DNA of 64,000 nucleotides from an uncultured Roseburia sp. GTDB taxonomy: Bacteria; Bacillota; Clostridia; Lachnospirales; Lachnospiraceae. The first letter of the stretch is position 1. Every line of letters starts with the position of its first letter. The position numbers and the translations under genes were made by a program. Of the stretch, positions 1-8,220 are shown piece after piece. The notes under the pieces were generated by a model. That model searched no databases, was not told where the DNA came from, and saw only the letters and a list, made by a program, of their open reading frames with translations. Where the stretch lies: contig UQAQ01000002.1 of the NCBI GenBank assembly GCA_900539115.1, positions 1-64,000 of the forward strand, given 5' to 3'.

Positions 1-485
1 TGCAGGGAATATTTGGGCGGCTCCAGAAGTGTCTGGCAGTAGGCATAACTGCTCAGTTTGCTGGAGGGAGAAAGGATTCTCGCGTATATAAGGTCCGTGA
101 GAACAGCGTGAAGATCGTAGGTGATCTTCCTGTGATTCCGGATGTTTCGGCAGATGTTGTCCAGTCGTAATTCGCTGCATAATTGCTGCAGAAAAAGGTA
201 GCCGGCATGAAAGGATCTTTCTTCATCGAGCGGAATGCGGTAGGTCTGCGAAAAATCGATGGAGACCTTTTCTTTTTTGGCGTTGTATTCGGCAGTGTCT
301 TTGGCGGCTTCTTCTTTTGCCCACGCCATCAGTTTGTCAGGATCACCGGAAAACTGTTCAAGTAGATCATTGTATTTGCCCAGTTTTCTGTAAATGCGGG
401 AAGAAGGTTTTCCATTTGCTTTTCTGTATGACTGATAAATATAAACATCTTTATTGTTTTTGCTTCCTGTAATGTTAACGTACAT
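1..485 (-). CDS. IS1634-family transposase, N-terminal part (runs off window)
   Basis: An open frame runs from an ATG at 485 leftward to the window edge without a stop, giving about 161 residues. It begins MYVNITGSKNNKDVYIYQSY and contains a basic RKANGK..SRIYRKLGKYNDLL segment and KLMAWAKEEAAKDTAEYN, the N-terminal signature I associate with IS1634-type DDE transposases of Lachnospiraceae. A strong ribosome binding site (AAAGGAGATG) precedes the ATG. The catalytic DDE residues would lie outside the window, so activity cannot be judged. It lies beside a truncated spore coat gene on the same strand, which fits insertion of the element into that gene. Family assignment is from memory of the N-terminus and is fairly secure; completeness is unknown. 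Confidence 0.75.
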   Translation of the reverse strand, partial: MYVNITGSKNNKDVYIYQSYRKANGKPSSRIYRKLGKYNDLLEQFSGDPDKLMAWAKEEAAKDTAEYNAKKEKVSIDFSQTYRIPLDEERSFHAGYLFLQQLCSELRLDNICRNIRNHRKITYDLHAVLTDLIYARILSPSSKLSSYAYCQTLLEPPKYSL

Positions 486-507
486 AAAAATCATCTCCTT
501 TGTAACT

Positions 508-537
508 ATTATACCACACAATGACAAACAATTACAA
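508..537 (-). promoter_or_regulatory. Transposase promoter
   Basis: Read on the minus strand, TTGTAA (537-532) and TATAAT (513-508) are separated by 18 bp and lie about 25 bp upstream of the transposase ATG. The -10 is perfect and the -35 matches 4 of 6. Confidence 0.5.
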
Positions 538-602
538 GCAAAATCTTAAAATTTGACAAAAAAATAAGCCTCAAAGGGCTGTGGCGTAGGGGATTGTGAA
601 AA

Positions 603-983
603 TCAAGGGGCAAACAAAGTGTCAAAGACCCGGAACAAGTCATTGTTGTACGTGGAGGACACAAGTTTTTCTGTCGCGATGGAATCGGTACATAAAAAAG
701 CATCATGTTTTTTGTCCTCGGAATTACAATTTTTGTCATACGTTACGGATGGTGTGTAGCCCTGTGTGCCGCTTTCCTGTGCTTTTACATCGGGAACATT
801 TCCCTTTAATACGTCAGCAAGAGAGTCAAAATGTTCTTGTTCTTCGTCTCCGATCTGATGAAATAATTTCTGCAGTTCCGGATCTTTTGCGGAAGATTCA
901 TAAAAACGGTATTTTTCCACGCAGGATTTTTCCTGTGTCTGAAGATCTTTGATCACACTTTGTTCTTTTTCTGTTAATTGCAT
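603..983 (-). pseudogene. CotF-like spore coat protein, 3' end replaced by insertion
   Basis: The 126-residue product starts MQLTEKEQSVIKDLQTQEKS and carries a ferritin-like helical-hairpin pattern (ExxxEKY..ESSAKDPELQKLF..EEQEHFDSL), then a DAFLCTDSIATEKLVSSTYN segment. This matches the first three quarters of the CotF-like/ferritin-like spore coat family, where the second hairpin should continue after STYN with about 40 more residues. Here the frame instead reads DLFRVFDTLFAP and stops. The sequence beyond about 640 belongs to the upstream flank of the IS1634-type transposase, so the gene looks truncated by that element. Its own ribosome binding site (AAAGGAG) precedes ATG 983. The missing 3' part should lie beyond the other end of the insertion, outside the window. 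Confidence 0.65.
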
Positions 984-1073
984 AATTTTATAACTCCTTT
1001 ATAGCTTTTTTATCATCATTTCCCATTATGAAAAAAATATACAAAATGCAAGGCGAAATCTTTTTCGAAAAGG

Positions 1074-1101
1074 TTGAAAATCAAGGGAAACATGGTATAA
1101 T
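1074..1101 (+). promoter_or_regulatory. Promoter of eda
   Basis: TTGAAA (1074-1079) and TATAAT (1096-1101) are separated by 16 bp. Transcription would start near 1108, about 50 bp upstream of the aldolase start. Confidence 0.65.
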
Positions 1102-1158
1102 AAATATGTTTGAAGATTTTTATGCCCGGTTATTACCGGAAGAAAGGAAGAATATAGT

Positions 1159-1797
1159 ATGAACGCAGTATTAGAAAAAATTGAGAAAATCGGTATCGTA
1201 CCGGTTGTTGTTTTGAACGATGCAAAAGATGCAGAGCCATTGGCAAAAGCATTGTGTAATGGTGGACTTCCTTGTGCCGAGGTGACATTTCGTACAGAAG
1301 CAGCAGAAGAATCCATCCGTATTATGACGGAGAAATTCCCGGAAATGCTTGTAGGTGCAGGAACCGTTCTTACGACAGAGCAGGTTGACCGTGCTGTAGC
1401 AGCCGGTGCTAAATTTATCGTAAGTCCTGGATTGAACCCGAAGGTAGTTCAGTACTGCATCGATAAAAATATCCCGGTCACACCGGGAACACAGACACCG
1501 AGTGAGATGGAAAAAGCCTTGGAGATGGGACTTGATGTCGTAAAATTCTTCCCGGCAGAACCAGCTGGCGGATTGAAAATGATCAAGGCAGTAGCAGCTC
1601 CGTACACAACACTCAAATTTATGCCTACCGGTGGAATTAACCTTGGCAATGTAGAAGAATACCTCAAGTATGACCGTATTCTTGCCTGTGGCGGAAGCTG
1701 GATGGTAAAAGGCGACCTCGTAAGCGCAGGTAAATTTGACGAGATCGAAAAAATGACGAAAGATGCAGCTGAACTTGTAAAACGTATTCGTGCCTAA
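1159..1797 (+). CDS. eda: KHG/KDPG aldolase
   Basis: This 212-residue protein is a class I 2-keto-3-deoxy-6-phosphogluconate / 4-hydroxy-2-oxoglutarate aldolase, cleaving KDPG to pyruvate and glyceraldehyde 3-phosphate in the cytoplasm. Visible signatures are PVVVLNDAKDAEPLAKAL at the N-terminus, the EVTFRT strand with its conserved Glu and Arg, VGAGTVL, the phosphate-binding PTGGIN loop, and DVVKFFPAE, whose Lys forms the Schiff base. The length is normal for the family. It has its own promoter and the ribosome binding site GAAAGGAAG. No Entner-Doudoroff or uronate genes adjoin it; the next gene downstream is a metallophosphoesterase 28 bp away, perhaps co-transcribed. The substrate (KDPG, KHG or a related sugar acid) cannot be fixed from sequence. 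Confidence 0.93.
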   Translation: MNAVLEKIEKIGIVPVVVLNDAKDAEPLAKALCNGGLPCAEVTFRTEAAEESIRIMTEKFPEMLVGAGTVLTTEQVDRAVAAGAKFIVSPGLNPKVVQYCIDKNIPVTPGTQTPSEMEKALEMGLDVVKFFPAEPAGGLKMIKAVAAPYTTLKFMPTGGINLGNVEEYLKYDRILACGGSWMVKGDLVSAGKFDEIEKMTKDAAELVKRIRA

Positions 1798-1825
1798 AGG
1801 TACAAAGCGGAGGTGATGACAAAAG

Positions 1826-2947
1826 ATGTGGGTTTTTATTATGCTGGCAATGTTTCTCGTAGTACTTGGTTCTTTTTTCTATGTAACAAGACGGATTTCT
1901 CAATTCCGTTTTATGGAAAAGGTATCAAAAGGCAGGAAATGGCTTCGGATTTTAGAAAGTCTGGTGCCGGTTCTTGCGATGTTTGGTGTACTTTGGTATA
2001 CCATGGGAATGATGGATGCCCTCATATGTATGATCCACCTTGTCATCATCTGGCTTTTATGTGATGGAGTCACCGCACTCCTTCACAAAAAGACCGGCAA
2101 ACCTGCCAAATGGAGCAGACAGGAAGTTGCCGGTCTTTTTGCTATTGTTTTGACGACTGGTTATCTGATCTGTGGATGGTTCCTTGCCAATCATGTATGG
2201 GAAGTGCCATACACACTGCATACGGAGAAACAGACCGGAACGCTGCGTGTCGTTCAGTTTGCGGATTCTCATGTAGGAACGACGTTTGACGGAAAAGGAC
2301 TTGAAAAATATGTGGAGGAAATGCAGCAGACGAATCCGGATGTCGTAGTGATCACTGGAGATTTTGTCGATGATGATACCTCCAAACAGGATATGATCGA
2401 TGCCTGTCATGCGTTATCAAAATTAAATCCAACGTATGGGGTATATTTTGTGTTCGGAAATCATGACAAGGGATATTATGATCCGGAATACCGCGGATAT
2501 GACGGAGACGATTTGATAAAAGAACTGGAAAAAAATGGAGTTCATGTGTTGCAGGATGATGTGGAATTGATCGATGACCGTTTTTATCTGATCGGGCGTC
2601 AGGACCGCTCCGAAGAGCAAAAGGGAGGTTCGCGGGCAAGTATGCAAAAATTGACGGAGAATCTGGATACTTCGAAATACAGCATTGTATTGGATCACCA
2701 GCCGCACGATTATGACAATCAGGCGGCAGCCAAAGTGGATCTGGTATTGTCCGGACATACGCATGGCGGACAATTTTTCCCAATCAATTATGTGGGAGAG
2801 TGGTCCGGCGAAAATGACAAAACTTATGGTCTCGAAACACGCGATGTGACGAATTTTATCGTCACATCCGGTATTTCAGACTGGGCGATCAAGTTTAAGA
2901 CGGGGTGTAAATCGGAATATGTAGTGATTGATATTGAGGGGAAATAA
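1826..2947 (+). CDS. Membrane-anchored metallophosphoesterase (YkuE/YaeI-like)
   Basis: The 373-residue product has about four hydrophobic helices in residues 1-130 and then a calcineurin-like phosphoesterase domain. The dimetal-binding blocks are all present: ADSHVGT (D-x-H), GDFVDDD, FGNHD, the HQPHD stretch and SGHTHGG. This arrangement matches the YkuE/YaeI subgroup, membrane-tethered enzymes whose members act on phospholipid or cell-envelope phosphodiesters. I chose ATG 1826 because a GCGGAGGTG ribosome binding site lies 10 bp upstream. The stop codon abuts the glpK start (TAA then ATG at 2948), so the two genes are probably translated from one message. Orientation of the catalytic domain relative to the membrane is not determined. 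Confidence 0.85.
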   Translation: MWVFIMLAMFLVVLGSFFYVTRRISQFRFMEKVSKGRKWLRILESLVPVLAMFGVLWYTMGMMDALICMIHLVIIWLLCDGVTALLHKKTGKPAKWSRQEVAGLFAIVLTTGYLICGWFLANHVWEVPYTLHTEKQTGTLRVVQFADSHVGTTFDGKGLEKYVEEMQQTNPDVVVITGDFVDDDTSKQDMIDACHALSKLNPTYGVYFVFGNHDKGYYDPEYRGYDGDDLIKELEKNGVHVLQDDVELIDDRFYLIGRQDRSEEQKGGSRASMQKLTENLDTSKYSIVLDHQPHDYDNQAAAKVDLVLSGHTHGGQFFPINYVGEWSGENDKTYGLETRDVTNFIVTSGISDWAIKFKTGCKSEYVVIDIEGK

Positions 2948-4447
2948 ATGACGAAAAAATACATGTTGGCATTAGATCAGGGAACGACAAGTTCCCGTTG
3001 CATTTTGTTTGATAAGCAGGGAAATATTTGCAGCATGGCGCAGAAAGAGTTTGAACAGATTTATCCACAGGCAGGCTGGGTTGAGCATGATCCGATGGAA
3101 ATCTGGGCGTCCCAGCTGTCTGTCGCCACAGAGGCGATTAGTAAAATCGGTGCCGCCGCAGAAGAAATCGCTGGAATCGGCATCACGAACCAAAGAGAGA
3201 CGACGATTGTCTGGGACCGCCATACGGGACAACCGGTGTACAATGCGATTGTCTGGCAATGCCGCAGAACGGCAGACCGGATTGAAGGAATGGTAAAAAA
3301 TGGATGGTCAGAGTATGTACAAAAAACAACCGGGCTTATTCCGGATGCTTATTTTTCTGCGTCAAAAATTGCATGGATCTTAGATCATGTAGAAGGGGCA
3401 CGGGAAAAGGCAGAAGCGGGGGATTTGATTTTTGGAACGATCGACACCTGGCTGATCTGGAATCTGACCAAGGGCGCGGTTCATGTAACGGATTATACCA
3501 ATGCCTCCAGAACGATGATGTTTGATATTCATCATTTATGCTGGGATGAAAAGATTCTTGCCTATTTCCAGATTCCCAAATTGATGCTTCCGGAAGTGCG
3601 TCCGTCAAGCTGTATTTATGGTGTTACCGATTCTGCCGTGCTTAGTGGAGGAATCCCGATTGCCGGTGCAGCGGGAGATCAGCAGGCGGCTCTTTTCGGT
3701 CAATGTTGTTTTTCGGCAGGAGAAGTAAAAAATACCTATGGCACAGGCTGCTTTTTGCTTATGAATACAGGAGCGCAGGCAGTCAATTCAAAAAACGGTC
3801 TGCTTACAACGATTGCAGCGAGTTTCGACGATCAGATCCAATACGCATTGGAAGGAAGTATTTTTGTGGCAGGAGCAGGCGTGCAATGGCTGCGTGACGA
3901 AATGGATATGGTGAAAGATGCTTCCCAGACAGAAGCCTATGCAGATGCGGTAGAAGATACAAACGGAGTTTATGTCGTACCTGCGTTTACGGGACTTGGT
4001 GCGCCTTATTGGAATCCATATGCGCGTGGCATGGTTGTCGGTTTGACAAGAGGATGTAAAAAAGAACATTTTGTGCGGGCTGTCTTAGAAGCGATGGCAT
4101 ATCAGACATACGACATTCTGAAAATAATGGAGCAGGAATCCGGTGTGGATATTGTCAGTCTTAAGGTGGACGGCGGTGCCTCAAACAATGATTTCCTGAT
4201 GCAGTTTCAAGCGGATATGCTGAATGTGGATGTGCTTCGCCCACAATGCATAGAGACGACGGCGTTAGGAGCGGCATATCTGGCAGGACTTGCAGCAGGC
4301 TACTGGAAAGATATTGATGATATCCGCAAAAACTGGGCGCTGTCAAAGGTATTTCACGCAGATATGACGGAAGAGCAGCGCAGTCAGAAATTAGAGGGAT
4401 GGAAACGCGCCGTGCGGTGTACACTTGCGTGGACGGAGGAAGCGTAG
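2948..4447 (+). CDS. glpK: Glycerol kinase
   Basis: At 499 residues this is the full length of FGGY-family glycerol kinase, which phosphorylates glycerol with ATP to give glycerol 3-phosphate. Visible hallmarks are LALDQGTTSSR at the N-terminus (phosphate 1 loop), GITNQRETT, NAIVWQCRRT, DAYFSASKIAW, the GAAGDQQAALFGQ segment, NTYGTGCF and the C-terminal VDGGASNNDFLMQFQAD signature. It follows the metallophosphoesterase with no gap. No glycerol facilitator or glycerol-3-phosphate dehydrogenase lies nearby; gpsA and plsY, which also use glycerol 3-phosphate, are at the far end of the window. No terminator is obvious after it. Confidence 0.96.
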   Translation: MTKKYMLALDQGTTSSRCILFDKQGNICSMAQKEFEQIYPQAGWVEHDPMEIWASQLSVATEAISKIGAAAEEIAGIGITNQRETTIVWDRHTGQPVYNAIVWQCRRTADRIEGMVKNGWSEYVQKTTGLIPDAYFSASKIAWILDHVEGAREKAEAGDLIFGTIDTWLIWNLTKGAVHVTDYTNASRTMMFDIHHLCWDEKILAYFQIPKLMLPEVRPSSCIYGVTDSAVLSGGIPIAGAAGDQQAALFGQCCFSAGEVKNTYGTGCFLLMNTGAQAVNSKNGLLTTIAASFDDQIQYALEGSIFVAGAGVQWLRDEMDMVKDASQTEAYADAVEDTNGVYVVPAFTGLGAPYWNPYARGMVVGLTRGCKKEHFVRAVLEAMAYQTYDILKIMEQESGVDIVSLKVDGGASNNDFLMQFQADMLNVDVLRPQCIETTALGAAYLAGLAAGYWKDIDDIRKNWALSKVFHADMTEEQRSQKLEGWKRAVRCTLAWTEEA

Positions 4448-4853
4448 AGGAAGATGCCTGCTGGTTTGCCGGGAGAGTTTTGTTTTTGAGGTGGAGGTTT
4501 GCTTTGCGATAATGTGTGATTCCCCTTGTGATTGACTTTTATATGAAAAAACCGCGAATTGAGTCATAAAATTCTAGGGTCATTTTTGGTCTGAACATGA
4601 AATTTGTGATATAAGTCAAAAAAAGAGTAAAGGTTATCCTTAAATATTTGGTCCGATCTTATGAATAATGATTTTGGGTCATAAAATTAAGAAGACAAAT
4701 TTGACTTTTATTAAAAAAATGTATATTAGATCAAAAGAGATGCGTAAAATGCTTGGTCTAATTGAAAAAAGATGAAATAAGGTCAAATCAAGTATGTTGT
4801 ATTCTGATTTTAACAATGAAATATTTAATTGATAGAAATGGAGATAGAATTTT
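4448..4853. other. Long AT-rich intergenic region
   Basis: This 406-bp stretch has no open frame of note and no tRNA or recognisable riboswitch. Most of it is occupied by a degenerate array with a 26-bp period (separate entry). It marks the change from the housekeeping block (eda-glpK) to the AT-rich accessory run of small genes. The last 20 bp hold the ribosome binding site (GGAGA) of the next gene. Confidence 0.7.
4532..4807 (+). repeat. Degenerate 26-bp-period repeat array
   Basis: A GTC-type anchor preceded by TTG, TAG or TAA recurs at 4563, 4589, 4615, 4651, 4678, 4704 (as ACT), 4730 (as ATC), 4756 and 4782. Two steps at the left and four consecutive steps at the right are exactly 26 bp. 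Two pairs of units keep longer identity: GTCATAAAATT at 4563 and 4678, and TTGACTTTTAT followed by an A-run at 4532 and 4701. The units are otherwise strongly diverged. It may be a decayed tandem repeat or an ordered set of protein sites; its role is unknown. Confidence 0.5.
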
Positions 4854-5246
4854 ATGAAAAAATACAAAATTGCCGCAATACTAATGATAATACACGGTGG
4901 ATTTATGGAAATCGGTGGAATTTTGGCTATGATTCCTGCATTGATGTTTGGAACAGATAAATTTGATATCGGAAAATATTTTGAATTCAAGTTTCAATAT
5001 TTTCAGGAAAATCTTTACTTGATGATGATTATGGGAGCTATGTATGGAGTTCTTAGACTGATCGGAGCAATTGGATTGCTCAAAAATAGAATGTGGGGGT
5101 TTGTGTTATCAGTAATAAATTGTACTATTACAATTGCCCTTATGATGTTTTTACTGCCAGCCGGAATCATGGATGGAATACTTGCCGGTACGGCATTGGT
5201 TTTAATATTGATGCAATATTATGGTGATAAGGAGCTAGTAGAATAA
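4854..5246 (+). CDS. Small four-helix membrane protein, unknown function
   Basis: The 130-residue product is almost entirely hydrophobic. I count four likely membrane helices: residues about 6-30 (rich in Ile, Met and Gly), 53-72, 78-98 and 100-121, with a short hydrophilic FKFQYFQEN segment between the first two. No catalytic motif or lipobox is visible. I do not recognise the family. It is the first gene of the AT-rich accessory run and is followed 26 bp later by a HAD hydrolase, so it may be cotranscribed with it. The ribosome binding site is a modest GGAGA. Confidence 0.6.
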   Translation: MKKYKIAAILMIIHGGFMEIGGILAMIPALMFGTDKFDIGKYFEFKFQYFQENLYLMMIMGAMYGVLRLIGAIGLLKNRMWGFVLSVINCTITIALMMFLLPAGIMDGILAGTALVLILMQYYGDKELVE

Positions 5247-5272
5247 AACGAACTTTAAGGAAGTGATTCATT

Positions 5273-5944
5273 TTGAAATTAATAGTCTTTGATCTGGGCG
5301 GAACATTAATGCAGTATGAGGGAATGCCATATTCATGGGTGGATTTTTACCAACAGGGTTTTGATGCAATTATTCAGAAATATAATTGCAATGTTTCGAA
5401 GGAAGATATTCAAAAATCAGTTCAAATTTTAAAGGATTTTAATCCGCGAGTCAGCGGTAGAGAAGTGGAATATTCGGCAGAGCATATTTTTTCAAATGCA
5501 TTGGAACATTGGAATATTGATACGCCAATTAAAAATTGTATAGAAACATTTTGGCAGGGATTAAAACTGTCGGCAAAAATATATCCGGATACAATAGAAG
5601 TTTTAAAGGAGTTGAAAGAGAAAGGCTATATCATAGCGACGCTTACTGATCTGCCAAATGCAATGCCCGATGAAATTTTTAAAAAGGATATTTCAGAATT
5701 GCTGAGTTATTTTGATTATTATGTATCTTCTTGTGTTGCAGGATATCGGAAACCAAATTGTAAAGGATTGCAGATGATTTCCAATAAATATGGTGTTCCT
5801 GTTACAGAATTGGTTTTTGTGGGAGATGAAGAAAAAGATAGAAAAACAGCACGCAATGCAAATTGTAAGTTTGTTCATATACAACGTACAACGAAGTCTG
5901 AGGGAAGCATTAGCAGTTTATATGAATTGTTGCAGCTGGTATAA
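5273..5944 (+). CDS. HAD-superfamily hydrolase
   Basis: This 223-residue protein carries the four haloacid-dehalogenase motifs. Motif I is VFDLGGT, in which the second catalytic Asp of the usual DxDxT is replaced by Gly. Motif II is TDLPN, motif III the Lys in YRKPN, and motif IV FVGDEEKDRKTARNA. A helical cap of about residues 15-90 indicates subfamily I. The DxG variant of motif I is found in some dehalogenase-like members and can mean a different or lost phosphatase activity. The start is TTG at 5273, supported by AAGGAAGTG just upstream. It lies between the membrane protein and a GNAT gene in the same-strand array. The substrate is unknown. Confidence 0.8.
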   Translation: MKLIVFDLGGTLMQYEGMPYSWVDFYQQGFDAIIQKYNCNVSKEDIQKSVQILKDFNPRVSGREVEYSAEHIFSNALEHWNIDTPIKNCIETFWQGLKLSAKIYPDTIEVLKELKEKGYIIATLTDLPNAMPDEIFKKDISELLSYFDYYVSSCVAGYRKPNCKGLQMISNKYGVPVTELVFVGDEEKDRKTARNANCKFVHIQRTTKSEGSISSLYELLQLV

Positions 5945-5991
5945 TAGCTGATTTGTATGTGAAAGAATTATAGAAGGAGATAATTGCAAAC

Positions 5992-6528
5992 ATGAAAATA
6001 ATAATCAGACCGGAAACACCTTCTGAATACAACGAAGTTGACAATGTGATTTACGAGGCATTTTCCGAACAACACGGCATAGAAACCGGTAAATTTATGA
6101 AACGGCATTTCATTGAGGAAAGACGGAAAGATACGTATATTCCGGAATTGTCACTTGTTTCTGTTTTAGAAAATGGAAAGATTGTTGGAGAAGTTGCCAT
6201 ACATGAGACTGACATAATTACGGATAAGGGAAATGTTACGGAATTGACTTTATCGCAGTGCGCAGTTTTGCCGGAATATAGAAAACAGGGCATTATGAGA
6301 ATGCTTGTTGAAGAGGGATTAAAAATAGCAAAAAACATGGGATATGGAGCGGTATTTCTTGGAGGAAATACAGTGTTATATTCTAGATTTGGATTTGAGC
6401 CATCTTATAAATATGGAATTTATCATAAAGATAGAGAAAAATGGGGTGATGAAGGATTTATGGTGTATTTATTGAGGCAGGGAGCGTTGGATGGAATTAC
6501 AGGAATAACAGATTACTATGGTGGATAA
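5992..6528 (+). CDS. GNAT family N-acetyltransferase
   Basis: The 178-residue product fits the single-domain GNAT fold: an N-terminal IRPETPSEYNEVDNVIYEAF strand-helix, then central strands VSVLENGKIVGEVAIHE, the acetyl-CoA pyrophosphate loop LPEYRKQGIMRMLVEEGL (Q/RxxGxG/A pattern), and a C-terminal GGNTVLYSRFGFEPS segment typical of the group. These enzymes move acetyl from acetyl-CoA to an amine of a small molecule or protein. The acceptor cannot be read from sequence. The ribosome binding site is AGAAGGAGA, 47 bp after the HAD gene. Confidence 0.85.
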   Translation: MKIIIRPETPSEYNEVDNVIYEAFSEQHGIETGKFMKRHFIEERRKDTYIPELSLVSVLENGKIVGEVAIHETDIITDKGNVTELTLSQCAVLPEYRKQGIMRMLVEEGLKIAKNMGYGAVFLGGNTVLYSRFGFEPSYKYGIYHKDREKWGDEGFMVYLLRQGALDGITGITDYYGG

Positions 6529-6602
6529 TAAAAGTTTCTGTACGGAAAGGGAATTGAATTGGAAAAAATTATCAAAAAATTATCAAAAAATGTGGAATAT
6601 CA

Positions 6603-6631
6603 TTGATATATACTGCCGGTAATGATATAAT
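6603..6631 (+). promoter_or_regulatory. Promoter of the 6723 GNAT gene
   Basis: TTGATA (6603-6608) and TATAAT (6626-6631) are 17 bp apart, with TGA just before the -10. It shows that members of this array can have their own promoters. The spacer upstream also holds a tandem AATTATCAAAA duplication (about 6565-6588). Confidence 0.6.
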
Positions 6632-6671
6632 GGATTTCTAACATGGGAACTAAAGTTTTTGTGGATTGTTT

Positions 6672-6714
6672 AAATCGGAATTTGTCGAACGCATGAAAAT
6701 TTGAATTTTAAGGA
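6672..6714 (+). repeat. Shared leader element, copy A (weak)
   Basis: Shows the tail of the leader consensus, GAACGCATG..AATTTGAATTTTAAGGAG, just before the GNAT gene at 6723. It corresponds to GAAAGCACG..TATTTGAATT in copies B and C. The 5' half is diverged. Confidence 0.4.
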
Positions 6715-6722
6715 GCATTAAA

Positions 6723-7496
6723 ATGAAGTGGACAAACGGGATGATAAAACAAATTGCTATGCAACAATCAGCATTAGATGCCAATTGTAGCGTTAAAGAT
6801 TTTATTTGTGGTAAGAACATGGTAATCATTTCAAAAGAAAACGAATTAGCAAGAAAGTATTTAAAACTTCCACATGTATGCAACTTGATATCATATGGAG
6901 ATAATATTGTTGCAACTATTTCAGAAAAGTATAGAGATATTGTAGAACAATATACCAACAAGTACCCAGTAGAGCATTGCTTTGAAACACCTAATATGCA
7001 TGTCTTGAATGATGCATTTCAGGGATTGGGATTTCGTGTGTGCTTTATGGCTGAATATTTTTTGCCTGATGTGTCTGTGTTGACTGCATTGCCTTGCGAT
7101 TATGAACTAAAGATTTTATATGCAGAAGATTTTCAAGAACTATACACAGCAGAGTGGAGTAATGCACTATGCGAAAAACGTAAGGAGTTAGATGTTCTTG
7201 GTGTTGGAGCATATTATAATGGAAAATTAATAGGGATGGCAGCATGCTCCGCAGACTGTGAAACCATGTGGCAGATTGGAGTTGACGTGCTTCCGGAATA
7301 TCGTAGAAAAGGAATAGCATCGGCATTAACCAGTAGATTGGCGATGGAAATATTAGAAAGAGATAAGGTTCCATTCTACTGTTGTGCATGGTCGAATCTG
7401 AAATCTGCGAGAAATGCAATAAAAAGCGGATTTCGTCCGGCGTGGGTTGAAATGACAGTAAAGTCTGCTTCAACTGTGGATGAAATGAATATGTAA
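6723..7496 (+). CDS. GNAT family N-acetyltransferase, two-part
   Basis: At 257 residues this is longer than a single GNAT domain. Residues 1-125 form a poorly conserved N-terminal half, and residues about 130-250 carry the acetyl-CoA site: GVGAYYNGKLIGMAACS, then VDVLPEYRRKGIASALTSRL (RRxGxA loop), and the NLKSARNAIKSGFRPAW ending of FR47-like GNATs. The second half is therefore probably the catalytic domain and the first a degenerate partner or substrate lid. Its leader contains its own promoter and the weak leader element shared with neighbouring genes. Substrate unknown. Confidence 0.82.
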   Translation: MKWTNGMIKQIAMQQSALDANCSVKDFICGKNMVIISKENELARKYLKLPHVCNLISYGDNIVATISEKYRDIVEQYTNKYPVEHCFETPNMHVLNDAFQGLGFRVCFMAEYFLPDVSVLTALPCDYELKILYAEDFQELYTAEWSNALCEKRKELDVLGVGAYYNGKLIGMAACSADCETMWQIGVDVLPEYRRKGIASALTSRLAMEILERDKVPFYCCAWSNLKSARNAIKSGFRPAWVEMTVKSASTVDEMNM

Positions 7497-7507
7497 TTGT
7501 AAGGTGG

Positions 7508-7555
7508 AAATTTCAGGCTTGCAGAGAGTCTGAAAGCACGTGATTATTTGAATTT
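7508..7555 (+). repeat. Shared leader element, copy B
   Basis: This 48-bp segment between the GNAT and GrpB genes aligns without gaps to 8139-8186 with 36 of 48 bases identical, including the block TGAAAGCACG and the TTATTTGAATT tail. The ribosome binding site of the next gene follows directly. Confidence 0.6.
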
Positions 7556-7570
7556 GTGGAGGATTTGACG

Positions 7571-8137
7571 ATGGGAAAGGAACTGTCGGAAATGACGCTG
7601 GCCGAATTGTGGGAATTGTTTCCCATCTTTCTTGTTCAGCACGATGATAAGTGGAAAAACTACTACAAGGAGATTGAAGCCTCAATAATGGACCTGTTGC
7701 CAGACTATCCTGTTGAAAGGATTAGTCACATTGGAAGTACAGCGATACAGGGCATATGGGCGAAGAACATTGTTGATGTGATGGTTGAGATTTCTGAAAA
7801 AGCCTACATGGAAGAACTGGCACATGTTATGGAGCGGAATGGTTTTATCGGAATGTCCGCTGAAACAAACCGGATTTCACTCAATAAAGGGTATACAAAA
7901 GAAGGCTTTGCGGATAAGGTTTATCACATTCATCTCAGATACACCGGAGATAATGATGAACTGTATTTCCGCGACTATCTGAACGAGCATCCGCAGGTCG
8001 CAAAGGATTATGAATCTTTGAAGCTAGAATTATGGAAGAAATATGAACATGACAGAGACGCATATACCGATGCAAAGACTGAGTTCATTCGCAAGTGGAC
8101 AACAGAAGCCCGCCGAATATATGGCGACAGATACTGA
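7571..8137 (+). CDS. GrpB/UPF0157 nucleotidyltransferase-fold protein
   Basis: The 188-residue protein has the GrpB (UPF0157) signature: the YPVERISHIGSTAIQGIWAK motif (H-x-GSTA) followed by NIVDVMVEI, and later FADKVYHIHLRY and FRDYLNEHP. The family shares the nucleotidyltransferase fold with GST and a following Asp pair; here the expected KPIIDI reads KNIVDV, with one acidic residue kept. The biochemical role of the family is not settled. I place the start at ATG 7571 because GGAGG ends 8 bp upstream, rather than the in-frame GTG at 7556. It sits in the run of small metabolic genes and its leader carries copy B of the shared element. Confidence 0.85.
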   Translation: MGKELSEMTLAELWELFPIFLVQHDDKWKNYYKEIEASIMDLLPDYPVERISHIGSTAIQGIWAKNIVDVMVEISEKAYMEELAHVMERNGFIGMSAETNRISLNKGYTKEGFADKVYHIHLRYTGDNDELYFRDYLNEHPQVAKDYESLKLELWKKYEHDRDAYTDAKTEFIRKWTTEARRIYGDRY

Positions 8138-8138
8138 C

Positions 8139-8186
8139 AAATTCCAGTTTCATAGCGAGATTGAAAGCACGCGTTTATTTGAATTC
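8139..8186 (+). repeat. Shared leader element, copy C
   Basis: Begins 1 bp after the GrpB stop codon and matches copy B (7508-7555) at 36 of 48 positions without gaps. The strongest identity is TGAAAGCACG and TTATTTGAATT. It precedes the gene at 8221. Confidence 0.6.
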
Positions 8187-8220
8187 TCAATTACCTTAAT
8201 TCATAAGGAGAATGATGTAA

